From Paraglaciecola polaris LMG 21857 (lineage in GTDB: Bacteria > Pseudomonadota > Gammaproteobacteria > Enterobacterales > Alteromonadaceae), in contig NZ_BAER01000024.1 in assembly GCF_000315055.1 (NCBI RefSeq), forward strand, positions 62,001 through 126,000: 64,000 nucleotides of DNA, written 5' to 3'. How positions within the stretch are numbered: the first letter of the stretch is position 1; the number at the start of each line of letters is the position of its first letter. The notes below the pieces were generated by a model. That model ran no database searches. It had not been told where the DNA came from and saw only the letters and a program-made list of their open reading frames with translations. The position numbers and the translations under genes were made by a program. Of this stretch, positions 31,613 through 41,768 are shown in pieces.

Positions 31613-32653
31613 TTACCCTAATAGTTTTGCTAACCACTGATGAACTTGATGACTGACTTTATCCGTGTACTGACCCAATATACCTTTGGCCGCTTGGGGG
31701 ATATGTTCACCGGGATCTGTGTCTTTATCAAACAGGTAATGCTCTAACATGCTTTTCCAAGCTTGTTGCTGTTCGTACGGTTGACTTTTCAACGCTTGAA
31801 TAGCGTGAATAAGCATAGGAAAGGGTAGGGCCGTGGAAACCTTATTGCCGCTCCACCAATAATTAATCAACACATTCAGATTGCTCAAAGATTCAACATG
31901 ATGCCACCAGGGAGAAGGGATGTAGATAGCGTCTCCGGGTTCAAGTTCAACAGATAGCCCATGTTTGAAGGCCTGTACATATTTTGGATGTTGGGCTATA
32001 TCTGGCGCGCGAAGGTCAACTAGGCTGATTGGCTGACCTGCCGGGGTAAATTCCAACGGGCCCACATACAGGTTTTTTACTTGCTCGGGGGGGAATAAGG
32101 TAAAGCGGCGTTTGCCCCCTACGACTATGGCAATGTTATGCGCTTCGTCAAAATGCGGCGCTACTGTTACTTTGTTTCCTATCCAGATAAAAGGACGACT
32201 TTGGGGTAACAACGGATTATTCAGTTGTGATTCAAGTGCCGGTAGGTAGTCTTTAATTCTGATACTCTGCAGACAAAATCGGTCACTGGTGCTGCCCTCT
32301 GCAAACCGCTGCATTTCTTCGAGTCCCTGAGCCAGAGTAGCTTGGGCAACCTTGAAGTTCATGCCAGTAAGGCTTTGATCATAAAACATGCGTCCTTGGG
32401 TATGGCTGGGTAAATTGACTAATTGCAGTGGTTTTTGACTATCGAAGCCGCGTAAGTACTGACGTAATGTACTATCGGATATTTGGGCATTTTTTACTAT
32501 GGGCCAATTCGCTGCAAAACCTCTCAACACTGCTGGTTGATATATGTCAGTGATTTTTTGCTTAAAATTGTCTGGGCTTACGTCCCACACCTCCCTTGGT
32601 GGAGGCATTGACTCTAGGCTGCCCCAATCATTAACGTTTGTGCTGTTCATCAT
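31613..32653 (-). CDS. Cupin_8 / JmjC-like Fe(II)/2-oxoglutarate-dependent oxygenase-like protein
   Basis: A 346-aa soluble protein of the cupin-like (cupin_8) family, related to protein hydroxylases such as FIH. The N-terminal half has YQPAVLRGFAANWPIV and CLQSIRIKDYLP. The jelly-roll core has PHFDEAHNIAIVVGGKRRF with the HxD iron pair, and LEPGDAIYIPSPWWHHVES supplies the distal His. Relatives often sit next to TonB receptors and tryptophan-halogenase-like genes in polysaccharide loci of Alteromonadales and Caulobacterales, exactly as here; substrates are unknown. It diverges from the TonB receptor gene across a 453-base region. Confidence 0.85.
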   Translation of the reverse strand: MMNSTNVNDWGSLESMPPPREVWDVSPDNFKQKITDIYQPAVLRGFAANWPIVKNAQISDSTLRQYLRGFDSQKPLQLVNLPSHTQGRMFYDQSLTGMNFKVAQATLAQGLEEMQRFAEGSTSDRFCLQSIRIKDYLPALESQLNNPLLPQSRPFIWIGNKVTVAPHFDEAHNIAIVVGGKRRFTLFPPEQVKNLYVGPLEFTPAGQPISLVDLRAPDIAQHPKYVQAFKHGLSVELEPGDAIYIPSPWWHHVESLSNLNVLINYWWSGNKVSTALPFPMLIHAIQALKSQPYEQQQAWKSMLEHYLFDKDTDPGEHIPQAAKGILGQYTDKVSHQVHQWLAKLLG

Positions 32654-33106
32654 TACCTTCCAATTCTGTCATATATGCAGGCTATCACTGCAGAACGTGT
32701 ACATACATTAACCGCTGTATTTTAACTGTTTACGGTTTTTTAATTTTTTAACTCGTTGCCTGATCAACTCGGTGTTTGACTTTGTACACTATATTGAAGA
32801 CCGTTGTTATGGGTCATTATAATCTGTTGACGATTTATAACGGTGTATTTACGGTCCGTCGTTAAATGATAAATTATTTTAATATCAATGTGTTATTTCT
32901 CATTGTTAACGTTTTTTTAGGATATTCGTCTGCTGTAATTACTACTCAAATGAGTGTTATTTTTATTGAATACGTATGCAAGGCATTGAGGGGCAACTGA
33001 CTCAGGCTGTACTATTCGACTACTAAAACAAAGATATAACAATTAACTACAACTTATTAACTTAACGTTAAGTTTCACACGCCAGTCACACAAACGGGAC
33101 ACACAT
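32654..33106. promoter_or_regulatory. Divergent regulatory region between the cupin gene and the TonB receptor
   Basis: A 453-base AT-rich gap without a gene. Its recognisable element is the imperfect palindrome TTGAATACGTATGCAA at 32966-32981, about 125 bases before the receptor start. A second short dyad, AACTTAACGTTAAGTT, lies just after 33050. No clear -10/-35 pair stands out. Confidence 0.55.
32966..32981. promoter_or_regulatory. Candidate LacI-type operator, site 1
   Basis: TTGAATACGTATGCAA is palindromic except for one pair, with CG at the centre as in LacI-family operators. The same ATACGTAT core recurs twice upstream of the GH13 genes at 41689-41706 and 41815-41826. No LacI-family gene lies in the window. 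Confidence 0.6.
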
Positions 33107-35956
33107 ATGAAATATTTTAAACCTAGTCTTATCAAGGTTGCACTGATATCGAGCGGTTTTGCTTTTGGTCTTTCGCCTATGGCTTTCGCCCAGGAAACCC
33201 CTGCCGATGCGCCTAGTGATGATACTGAAGTCATTCAAGTGACAGGTATTCGCGGCAGTTTAATGCGCGCTCAAGCCATCAAAATGGATAACACTTCTAT
33301 CGTTGAGGCTATTTCTGCCGAAGATATTGGTAAATTACCCGATACTAGCGTGGCCGAATCTCTGGCTCGTTTACCTGGTTTAGCCGGCGAGCGGCGCAAC
33401 GGTCGTACCAGTGGTTTATCTGTACGGGGATTTAATGAAAACTATGTGGGCACCTCTTTAAACGGCCGTGAGCTGTTAGGTATGGGTGATAACCGCGGCG
33501 TAGAGTTTGATTTATACCCGACTGAAATTGTATCGAATATATTGGTTTATAAAACACCCGAAGCCGGGATGTTGACCCAAGGTGTAGGCGGCACCGTCGA
33601 CTTACAAACAGTAAAACCTTTGGGGCAGGAACGGACCTTTGCTGTTAACGGCAGCTTCGAACAGAACGAGCAAGACTCGGCTAACCCCGATTATGACAAT
33701 GACGGCCATCGTTTCTCGTTTAACTATATTGATTCGTTTGCCAATGACACCATAGGTGTCGCCTTGGTATTGGCATCATTGGAAACTCCTCGTCAGGAAG
33801 AGCAATTTAGAGGCTGGGGTTATGCAGATGTTAATACTGACAGTCCAAGAAGAGCGTCAGATACTGCAATGGCTTCTCCTGGGGATGTAGTGTTAGGTGG
33901 GCACGATTCATTTGTACGTTCTGCGCTATTAGAGCGTGATTCTATTGCCGCCGTTATTCAATGGGCGCCTAATGATAGATTGATGGTGCAACTCGATGCT
34001 TTGTACATTGATTTTGAAGAAAATGAAGTCAAACGTGGCCTGGAAGAAGGCGGCGCAGAGTGGGGTGTTGGTGATAACTATCAAATCACCGGTGTTGACA
34101 ACGGTTTGGTTACCTCAGGTTATTACGATGGATTCCTTTCAGTTATCCGCAATGATGGTCGCAGTCAAAAATCCGATTTAACCACCATTGGTATAAATGC
34201 AGAATACCAAATCAATGATAACTGGACAGCTGAATTGGATTTTTCTACCGGTGAAGTGAAGAAAAAAATCACCGATATTGAAAGTTACTCTGGGGTAGGC
34301 CGTGCTGGCATTGATGGCCGCTCTCAAGCTGCGCGTTCGTGGGAGATGACCTCTACGGGTGTGATTTATAGTGATCATCCAACTATTGCCCCACTAGATT
34401 ACACAGACGCAAGTTTAATCACCTTGGCTGGACCACAAGCCTGGGGTGGGGCGTTATCACCATTATCTACCTTTCAGGACTCAGGCACTGGCTTTGGTCC
34501 TGATACTGCCCAGGACGGATTTGTAAACGACGCTGATTTTAACGAAGAGTTAGACACTATCCGCTTACAAGCCAATGGAGTAGTGGAGTGGGGGATTTTC
34601 AGTGGGCTTGAAACGGGTATCGTTTACTCCGAGCGCAGCAAGACGAAAATCAACACAGGGGTCTTTTTAACGGCTCCTACTTGGCCTGGCGAAGGTCCTA
34701 TACCAGATCCGGTAGGAGTCGCAGACTTGAGTTTTATCGGTATTAGCGGTGTGGTGGCCTATGACAGTTTGGCCTTATATAACAGTGGCTATTATATCGA
34801 GTCTGATGCCGTTCGCTTGGATAACACCAGATTAGGCGATACCTATGAGGTCAACGAAGATCTGCTGACTGTGTATGCGAAGCTTGATATTGATACCGAG
34901 ATTGGCGATGTGTATGTGAAAGGTAATATTGGTTTGCAGATGGTCAATGCCGATCAAAGTGCTACTGGTTTTAGTGGCGTCAGTGGCCCAGATGGGTTTA
35001 CAGTATCCCAACCTGTTGACGGTGGTACCTCTTACACCGACGTGTTACCGAGCTTGAACTTAAGCTTTGAAATTGCTGAAAATCAGTTTATCCGCACCGC
35101 ATTATCCAAAGTTATCAGTCGCCCCCGTATGGATGACATGAAACCCAATAATCAGGTGTCGTTCGCGTTTAATGACAGCAATATCTTAAGCACGGATCCA
35201 CTAAACAGCCCTTGGTCTGGTAGTGCCGGTGACCCAGAATTAAAACCTCTGGAAGCTAATCAATTTGACTTAGCTTATGAAAATTATTTTGCTGACGATG
35301 GTTTTTTTGCTGTTAGTTTTTTCTTTAAAGACTTGACCAATTGGACACGGAGTTCGGCCGAACTTGCCGATTTCTCAGAATTCTTTATCCCTGGTTACCA
35401 TCAATCCTCAGCAGAGACCGGTAATCAAGACCCTGCAACGTTCTTGGGTGTAGTTACGGGTAAAGAAGATGGTCTTAAAGGTTTTGTCAGAGGTTACGAA
35501 TTTCAGGTAGGGTTACCCTTTCATGTCTTGACTGATTACCTAGATGGTTTTGGTGTAGTTGCCAGTGCCACCTTCTTGGACGGCGAGTTCGACGATGGTC
35601 AGCGTATACCTGGCTTATCACAAGAACTGTATAGCTTTACGGCTTATTACGAAGCCAAAGGGTTTGAAATTCGGGTGTCAGGCACCAAACGTGACGAATT
35701 TTTGACGGAAGTCCGTGGTTTGAGCTTGTCTCTTGGTCCAACAACTGACCAAGGTGGTGAACAGTGGGATGCGCAAATCGGTTATGACTTTGCCGATTCT
35801 GGCATTGCCGGTCTGGAAGGGTTGCGTATTACCTTGCAAGGCCAAAACTTAACGGATGAAGCGACCGTGCAAGCCAATGGAGGTGATTCAAGACAAATCA
35901 CTCAATACCAAAGCTTTGGCCGCAACTACTTATTAGGTTTTAACTACTCTTTCTAA
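33107..35956 (+). CDS. TonB-dependent outer-membrane receptor (probable maltodextrin-type)
   Basis: Imports a substrate across the outer membrane using TonB energy. The 949-aa protein has a signal peptide ending PMAFA-QE (about residue 29), a short acidic leader with the TonB-box-like VIQVTGIRGS, a plug domain (IVEAISAEDIGKLPDTSVAE, LSVRGFNENYVGTSLNGREL), then a 22-strand-type barrel ending NYLLGFNYSF with the terminal Phe needed for BAM insertion. Context with two GH13 enzymes and a shared operator suggests maltodextrin or cyclodextrin uptake; this is inferred, not visible in the receptor itself. A terminator follows, then two halogenase-like genes. Confidence 0.92.
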   Translation: MKYFKPSLIKVALISSGFAFGLSPMAFAQETPADAPSDDTEVIQVTGIRGSLMRAQAIKMDNTSIVEAISAEDIGKLPDTSVAESLARLPGLAGERRNGRTSGLSVRGFNENYVGTSLNGRELLGMGDNRGVEFDLYPTEIVSNILVYKTPEAGMLTQGVGGTVDLQTVKPLGQERTFAVNGSFEQNEQDSANPDYDNDGHRFSFNYIDSFANDTIGVALVLASLETPRQEEQFRGWGYADVNTDSPRRASDTAMASPGDVVLGGHDSFVRSALLERDSIAAVIQWAPNDRLMVQLDALYIDFEENEVKRGLEEGGAEWGVGDNYQITGVDNGLVTSGYYDGFLSVIRNDGRSQKSDLTTIGINAEYQINDNWTAELDFSTGEVKKKITDIESYSGVGRAGIDGRSQAARSWEMTSTGVIYSDHPTIAPLDYTDASLITLAGPQAWGGALSPLSTFQDSGTGFGPDTAQDGFVNDADFNEELDTIRLQANGVVEWGIFSGLETGIVYSERSKTKINTGVFLTAPTWPGEGPIPDPVGVADLSFIGISGVVAYDSLALYNSGYYIESDAVRLDNTRLGDTYEVNEDLLTVYAKLDIDTEIGDVYVKGNIGLQMVNADQSATGFSGVSGPDGFTVSQPVDGGTSYTDVLPSLNLSFEIAENQFIRTALSKVISRPRMDDMKPNNQVSFAFNDSNILSTDPLNSPWSGSAGDPELKPLEANQFDLAYENYFADDGFFAVSFFFKDLTNWTRSSAELADFSEFFIPGYHQSSAETGNQDPATFLGVVTGKEDGLKGFVRGYEFQVGLPFHVLTDYLDGFGVVASATFLDGEFDDGQRIPGLSQELYSFTAYYEAKGFEIRVSGTKRDEFLTEVRGLSLSLGPTTDQGGEQWDAQIGYDFADSGIAGLEGLRITLQGQNLTDEATVQANGGDSRQITQYQSFGRNYLLGFNYSF

Positions 35957-36048
35957 GCGTGTATACGGATAGAGAGAAAGGTCATCGGCTTTACCAGTGA
36001 CCTGTTTTAACCTAGTATCGAGTCTGCAGAATTTATAAAACGTCAACT

Positions 36049-36085
36049 AAAAAACCCCAACTAGTTTTGCTATTGGGGTTTTTTT
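36049..36085 (+). terminator. Intrinsic terminator between the TonB receptor and halogenase genes
   Basis: AAAAAACCCCAA / TTGGGGTTTTTT with a 12-base loop and a T7 tail. It ends only about 20 bases before the halogenase-like start at 36106, so downstream expression probably depends on partial readthrough. Confidence 0.88.
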
Positions 36086-36105
36086 ATTAACTAAAAAGTG
36101 GATAG

Positions 36106-37596
36106 ATGAAAAACCTAATCAAAAAAGTGGTCATAGTCGGGGGAGGCACTGCCGGCTGGATGTCTGCAGCCCTATTACAAAAAGTAGTTGGGCCTAGCAT
36201 CACCATCGAATTAGTTGAATCGGAAGAGATTGGCAGCGTAGGTGTGGGGGAAGCCACTATACCGCCCATCCGGCATGTCAACCAAGTACTGGGCATTGAT
36301 GAGGCTGAGTTCTTGCGGGAAACAAAGGCCACCATCAAATTAGGCATTCAATTTGAAAATTGGCGTGTACAAAATGAACATTACTTTCATTCTTTTGGCG
36401 CTGCGGGTAAGAGTTTCGCCTTTTGTCAGTTTCACCATTTTTGGAAGCGCGGCCAACAATTAGGCATAGATACTAGCTTGTGGGAATACGATCTGAATTA
36501 TTTGTGCGCACGGGAAGGCAAGTTTGCCCAGATCAAAAGTAAGGATGCAATTTTAGAATTGCCCTATGCCTATCATTTTGATGCGTCACTCTATGCCGTT
36601 TATTTGCGAAAGTACTGTGAAAAGTTAGGCGTGAAACGTACCGAAGGCAAAGTTGAGCAGATTAGCCTGAACAAAGATTCAGGTTTTGTCGAAAGCTTAA
36701 TCTTGCAAGACGGAGGCACAATAACGGGGGATTTGTTTATCGATTGCTCGGGCTTTAAAGGCCTGCTCATTCAGGAAAAACTCGGGACAGGCTATGATGA
36801 CTGGAGTCACTGGTTGCCCTGTGATCGCGCCCTAGCTGTCCCTTCTGAGCGGTTTGACAAGACGCTTCCCTATACTCGTTCAATAGCGCACAGTGCAGGC
36901 TGGCAATGGCGTATCCCCTTGCAACACCGCAACGGAAATGGTTTGGTGTATAGCAGTAGTCATTCCACCGACGAGCAGGCCCACGCTACCTTACTATCCA
37001 ACCTTGATTCAAAGGCCTTGGGAGAGCCTAAGATGCTACGCTTCAAAACCGGTCGGCGGCGCAAACAATGGGACAGAAATGTAGTAGCCATAGGTTTATC
37101 CAGCGGCTTTTTGGAACCCCTCGAGTCCACCAGTATTCATCTCATTCAGTCCGCTATTGTGCGACTCATCCACCTTTTCCCACATAAAGGAATCGACGAT
37201 TCTGCAGTGAAAGAATACAACATGCAGTCAAAACTAGAATTTGAACAAATACGCGACTTTTTGATTTTGCATTACCACGTCAATGAACGCACTGACAGTG
37301 ATTTTTGGCGAGATATGCGTACTATGGATATTCCTGACTCTCTGGCCCATAAAATTCAGCTTTTTGCCCAAAATGGTAAATTGTTTCGCGAACAGAATGA
37401 TCTATTTTTGGAGAGCTCTTGGCTGCAAGTTATGCTGGGGCAGGGCATCATACCTAAAGATTATCACCCCATCGCCAATAACCTCCCTGAGCACAAGCTA
37501 CGCGAGATGTTGACAAATATTAAAAATATTAAACACGAACCGCTGAGCAGCCTGCCTAGTCACGACGAGTTTTTACAACAGTTTTGCAAGGTTTAA
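36106..37596 (+). CDS. Tryptophan-halogenase-like flavoprotein (first copy)
   Basis: A 496-aa flavin-dependent halogenase family protein. It has the FAD motif VIVGGGTAGWMSAALLQK at the N terminus, ETKATIKLGIQFENW carrying the Lys equivalent to PrnA Lys79, and the diagnostic halogenase motif GWQWRIPLQHR (WxWxIP). Near the end, FLEPLESTSIHLIQSA is also typical. All signature residues are present, so it may be active. Whether it halogenates tryptophan, a side chain of a protein, or nothing is not known for these TonB-linked members. The stop is one base from the second copy's start. Confidence 0.88.
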   Translation: MKNLIKKVVIVGGGTAGWMSAALLQKVVGPSITIELVESEEIGSVGVGEATIPPIRHVNQVLGIDEAEFLRETKATIKLGIQFENWRVQNEHYFHSFGAAGKSFAFCQFHHFWKRGQQLGIDTSLWEYDLNYLCAREGKFAQIKSKDAILELPYAYHFDASLYAVYLRKYCEKLGVKRTEGKVEQISLNKDSGFVESLILQDGGTITGDLFIDCSGFKGLLIQEKLGTGYDDWSHWLPCDRALAVPSERFDKTLPYTRSIAHSAGWQWRIPLQHRNGNGLVYSSSHSTDEQAHATLLSNLDSKALGEPKMLRFKTGRRRKQWDRNVVAIGLSSGFLEPLESTSIHLIQSAIVRLIHLFPHKGIDDSAVKEYNMQSKLEFEQIRDFLILHYHVNERTDSDFWRDMRTMDIPDSLAHKIQLFAQNGKLFREQNDLFLESSWLQVMLGQGIIPKDYHPIANNLPEHKLREMLTNIKNIKHEPLSSLPSHDEFLQQFCKV

Positions 37597-37597
37597 T

Positions 37598-39119
37598 ATG
37601 ACAAAGCCCTTCCGTATTATTGTTGTCGGTGGCGGTACCGCTGGTTGGATGGCGGCCAACCTGTTCGCCCATAAATGGGCAGATAAAAACGTGCAGATCA
37701 CTCTGGTGGAATCTGCGGAAATCGGCATAGTAGGAGTCGGAGAGGGCTCTACTCCAACCCTTAAGCGTTTTTTTTCGATGCTCGGTATTGAAGACAATGA
37801 ATGGATGCCCAGATGCAACGCAACCTACAAAGTAAACATTAAATTTGACGGCTGGAGCCCACAGTCAGGTATAACCAGTTACAGCCACCCGTTTACCACC
37901 CAACTGGATACCTTTACCCGACGGGCGTTTTTTGTGAATTGCCGCACCCGACGCCTTGGCCTAGATACGCACACCAGCCCCGCTGACTTCTTTATTAATG
38001 GACACTTAGCCAAACAAAATAAAGGTCCGTTAACCCCAGAAAGTTTTCCGTTTCCCATGGAGTACGGCTACCATTTCGATTCCCAGCTGCTCGGGAAATT
38101 TTTGGCTGAGCATGCGCTTAAGCTAGGTGTCACGCACCGCCAGACGACAATCGACAAGGTTAAACAGCATGCCAGTGGGGATATTAGCCAATTGATCACG
38201 GCTCAGGGAGAAAGCTTAGCTGCGGATTTTTTTTGTGGATTGCAGTGGCTTTAGGGGCTTGTTGATGCAACAAACCCTTGGTGTGTCATTTAAGCCATAT
38301 AAAGACAATCTGTTTAATGATTCCGCTTTGGTTATGCCAACCCCAAGTGAAAATACGGTTGCTAACCAAACCACAGCCACGGCTTTGGCTAATGGCTGGT
38401 GCTGGCATATTCCCTTAACTAATCGGATCGGCAATGGCTATGTATACAGCTCGGATTTTGTCACGAAAGATCAGGCTGAAATCGAGTTTCGTCAACATCT
38501 GGGAATGCTTGATAACGAACAGACATGCCGTCATTTACCCATGAAGGTCGGTTGCCTGGAGCAACATTGGCGAGGTAATTGTCTGGCTATTGGCTTATCT
38601 CAAGGCTTTATAGAGCCTTTGGAGGCAACGGCGTTACATCTGGTGCAAATTTGTATCGAACTTTTTATTATCAAGTACGAACAAGGTAACTTTAGCAACC
38701 AACATCAGGCTGAATATAATAACAAGATCAGCGAGCGATTCGAACGGGTGCGTGACTATATCGTTGCCCATTATAAACTGAACACCAGACAGGACAGCGA
38801 TTATTGGCGAGCCAACCGCGACAACGGCGTATTATCAGATTCACTCAGCCAGCTGTTGGACGTGTGGTATAAACGCGAAGATCTAGAAGCAGAAATCACC
38901 CGCCAAGATCTCAGTACCCACTTTAACGCTGAGTCCTGGCATTGTTTATTGGCTGGCTATGGTGCTTTTCCAGCCTTGGCGGATAAGCAACCTGGTAAGG
39001 GGGACTTGTATCAAGAGCAAGGAGTGCAGAAGTTTATTCAAGGTTGTGGCTTAAATTTTTCGTCCCATCAACACAACCTTGAAACCTTGCGTGCTACTAG
39101 CAAGCAGGCGTTAATATAA
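37598..39119 (+). pseudogene. Tryptophan-halogenase-like flavoprotein (second copy), frameshifted
   Basis: Starts at ATG 37598 with IIVVGGGTAGWMAANLFA and RCNATYKVNIKFDGW (catalytic Lys present), then reaches GESLAADFF and closes early at TAG 38252-38254. A second frame continues as VDCSGFRGLLMQQTLG and runs to 39119 with GWCWHIPLTNR (WxWxIP) and FIEPLEATALHLVQ. Exactly one extra T in the T8 tract at 38227-38234 separates the two; seven Ts would give one 506-codon reading frame like its neighbour. Both halves are otherwise intact, so it is a recent mutation, a sequencing error, a phase-variable switch, or a slippage site. Confidence 0.85.
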
Positions 39120-39237
39120 GCTGGTTTTATCTGGCCCCTGGCATGGTTATTTAAGCTGCCGATTGGCATGAGGGTTTACATCTAGAAGTGCCATTCGTCT
39201 GGAAAAGGGGTCGGAATAACATTGTGCGATAACAAAA

Positions 39238-39271
39238 AACACCCTGGTAATGTATCTGCCAGGGCGTTTTT
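39238..39271. terminator. Bidirectional intrinsic terminator between halogenase and CGTase-like genes
   Basis: CCCTGG / CCAGGG (39242-39247, 39259-39264) with an 11-base loop, with CGTTTTTC to the right and A-rich sequence to the left, between convergent genes. Confidence 0.75.
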
Positions 39272-39291
39272 CTAGTAGCTAAGCGCCGGGA

Positions 39292-41547
39292 CTATTGGAA
39301 AATCTCTTCCGCTAAATCGATGACACCTGTGGCCGATGGATCAGACGTAACAGAGCGATTGGTGCCGGATTCCCAGACCACATTGCCGAGATCGTCTTTG
39401 AGAATATATTTGTATTCAAAGTAAGTATCTTTTGGCACGCTCACAGGTAAGAACCATTTCCAGTACTGGTTAGGATCCGGATTGTGGAAGGCGTCTAATG
39501 CCTTGTCCGGTGCCCAACTTCCAAGTTCAGGAATACTGCCCACCACATACACGTTTTCACCTACTGAGGTATAAGCTTGCACATGGAAAATCATTTGATT
39601 CTGATCATCTGATAACACGTTGAAGGTAAAGTTATTACTGGTAACCGCGCCTCTTTTCACCGTCACCACTTTTTCACCAGCGACAACCCCAGGTACCGTT
39701 ACCTGGATGCGGTTGTAGTCATTAGCGACAACGCTTGCTTGTACCGAACCAAAAAACACCTGGACTGAACCGTCTAGGCCGGTACCAACGATTGTCACTT
39801 CGTTACCCGCCCTACCCGCAACCGCTTGCATATCACCTATATGCGGATCGCTACCAAGTTGCGCGTCATGACTCCATACATTCACTTCCTGCGGGCTAAG
39901 GGTGAATCCCGTAATTTGTGCTCCGCCGGCTGAAATCACGCTGGCTGTGCTGCCACTTAATTCCCCAGTGAGTACATCATTGTATGTGCCTACTGGCATA
40001 CTGGTGGTTAGGTTAGGGACGCTGTAAGTGTTATAGGGGCTACGGTTAATAGCGACTATGACCTCTTTCTCAAAAAACTTGCGCGACATTACCAGCACAT
40101 CTGAGGTTGAATATAAAATACTGGTCAAGCCATAAGCCAAAGCATCATTTTGTTGTCTAAGGGCGGATAATTTTTGAATGATCCGGTAGGCACGCGTGGT
40201 TTGGTTAAAGCTGCTAGACGTATCCATGAAGACGCGGCCGTCGTTACCGTCTGTACCGAAACCTTCAACATACTGCTCACTGCCGTAGTACACATTGGGA
40301 ATGCCTCGAGAAACCAATGTTGTGGCTAACGCAAGCTCCAAACTTCGGCCGTCACCGTTATTTTTTAGAAAACGTTTCACGTCATGATTATCAAAGAAGG
40401 TCACGGTCTGGTTGGCATAATTGTATTGGGTATCAGTGTATTGATAAAAGTTGGCTAAGGCATTCATATCTTCAGAGCCGTTATCGAGCACATTGGCTAT
40501 GGTCCGATAAAATTCGAAGTCCAAATTATTAATCGTGGTGCGCGTTGGAAAGGATGCATATTCGGCAAACTTGGGATCCGGTTTGCCGATAAAAAACTCA
40601 CCAAAATGGGTCACTGCGCCACCTGGAGCTGAATCAATGGCATCGCGAAAACCTTTCGCAAAGGCTGGATTCATATGCAGGGTGGCATCGTGGCGATAGC
40701 CATCAATGCCTTTGGCTTTCCAAAATGTAGCGGCTTCTTCCATGTGTTCAACTACAGCCGGTAGCTCGTGGGTAAAATCGGCTAAAGATCCTAGGTCTTT
40801 ATAACGAAATCCAAAGCGACTGCTGTCACTGCCTCGGTCGCCGATCCGGTGAAACCAGCCGGGATTAACGGTACCGTTAGGATCCGCTATCAAGTTATCC
40901 ACTGAACCGTCGTTATTGTAATCTAGCGGATCACCGCTGGCATTAAAGACAAAATCACCATTAGCGTCTCTATCGGGCTCATATAAACGGCCATTTTCGG
41001 GGGAATAACCCGTAGTCGGGTTTTGCCAGCGACTGGTGTGATTGGAAACGAAGTCAACGACTACTTTAATACCTTGTGCGTGCAAAGCATCGACCATATC
41101 GGTGAAATCTTGCATGTCGCCAAAGTGGGGGTTGGTGCGAAAATAATTACTCACATGATAACCGTGATAACTGGAATAAACGTCTGTGCCGCCGCTCGGT
41201 TGTACGTCATTAATCGGTTCATCCCGATTGGCATAGGGCGCCGAAATCCAGACCGCCGAGATCCCCATGTTTTTCAAATAAGATACTTTGTTGGTGATCC
41301 CTTTAAAATCTCCGCCCTGATAAAGTTTGAGGTCGGCACCACTACCATCAAAAATTTGTGACGGTGAGCCTGCAGGAATGTTATTGCTAGGATCGCCATC
41401 CGAAAACCTGTCGGTAATGATTTGATATACCACATCTTTGGCTGTTACTGGCCCAAGAGCACTGCTGGCGGTAGCCCCTAAAGACAGTGCCGCAAAAGTG
41501 ATTAACGATATTGTCTTTAAGGTGTATTGGTGTGAGATTCGTCTCAT
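39292..41547 (-). CDS. Secreted CGTase-like GH13 enzyme with IPT/TIG and CBM20 domains
   Basis: A 751-aa secreted starch-active enzyme with the five-domain layout of cyclomaltodextrin glucanotransferases. A signal peptide (about 32 residues) precedes the GH13 barrel with DFVSNHTS, nucleophile Asp287 (GYRHDATLHM), acid/base Glu317 (FGEFF) and Asp389 (FFDNHD). An all-beta C domain follows, then an IPT/TIG domain (~565-645) and a C-terminal CBM20 starch-binding domain (~650-751; NVYVVGSIPELGSW). The Tyr in RYKDLGSLADF aligns with CGTase Tyr195, which favours cyclisation. A maltogenic or ordinary alpha-amylase is the alternative. It diverges from the second GH13 gene and shares its regulatory region. 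Confidence 0.88.
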   Translation of the reverse strand: MRRISHQYTLKTISLITFAALSLGATASSALGPVTAKDVVYQIITDRFSDGDPSNNIPAGSPSQIFDGSGADLKLYQGGDFKGITNKVSYLKNMGISAVWISAPYANRDEPINDVQPSGGTDVYSSYHGYHVSNYFRTNPHFGDMQDFTDMVDALHAQGIKVVVDFVSNHTSRWQNPTTGYSPENGRLYEPDRDANGDFVFNASGDPLDYNNDGSVDNLIADPNGTVNPGWFHRIGDRGSDSSRFGFRYKDLGSLADFTHELPAVVEHMEEAATFWKAKGIDGYRHDATLHMNPAFAKGFRDAIDSAPGGAVTHFGEFFIGKPDPKFAEYASFPTRTTINNLDFEFYRTIANVLDNGSEDMNALANFYQYTDTQYNYANQTVTFFDNHDVKRFLKNNGDGRSLELALATTLVSRGIPNVYYGSEQYVEGFGTDGNDGRVFMDTSSSFNQTTRAYRIIQKLSALRQQNDALAYGLTSILYSTSDVLVMSRKFFEKEVIVAINRSPYNTYSVPNLTTSMPVGTYNDVLTGELSGSTASVISAGGAQITGFTLSPQEVNVWSHDAQLGSDPHIGDMQAVAGRAGNEVTIVGTGLDGSVQVFFGSVQASVVANDYNRIQVTVPGVVAGEKVVTVKRGAVTSNNFTFNVLSDDQNQMIFHVQAYTSVGENVYVVGSIPELGSWAPDKALDAFHNPDPNQYWKWFLPVSVPKDTYFEYKYILKDDLGNVVWESGTNRSVTSDPSATGVIDLAEEIFQ

Positions 41548-41688
41548 GTGTTCTCCAATTATCTGTTTAGTAAAACGAACGCCGTTGTTCCATATTTAAT
41601 GGATAGCCGCGCATCTGTTTAACATTTTGCTAACCTTTTCTAATTATTTAGTTTACATCAATTGAAAAACGTAACTAAGGCCAACGTA

Positions 41689-41706
41689 GCTGAATACGTA
41701 TGCAGC
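41689..41706. promoter_or_regulatory. Candidate LacI-type operator, site 2
   Basis: GCTGAATACGTATGCAGC is an 18-bp palindrome with a single mismatched pair. The core and the flanking half-site (TGAATACGTATGCA) are identical to site 1 at 32966. Confidence 0.65.
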
Positions 41707-41768
41707 ATCCGAGCTAATCACAGTGAGGCCATGTCAATGTTGGCCCCGCCGCGAGTTCAACAAGGAAT

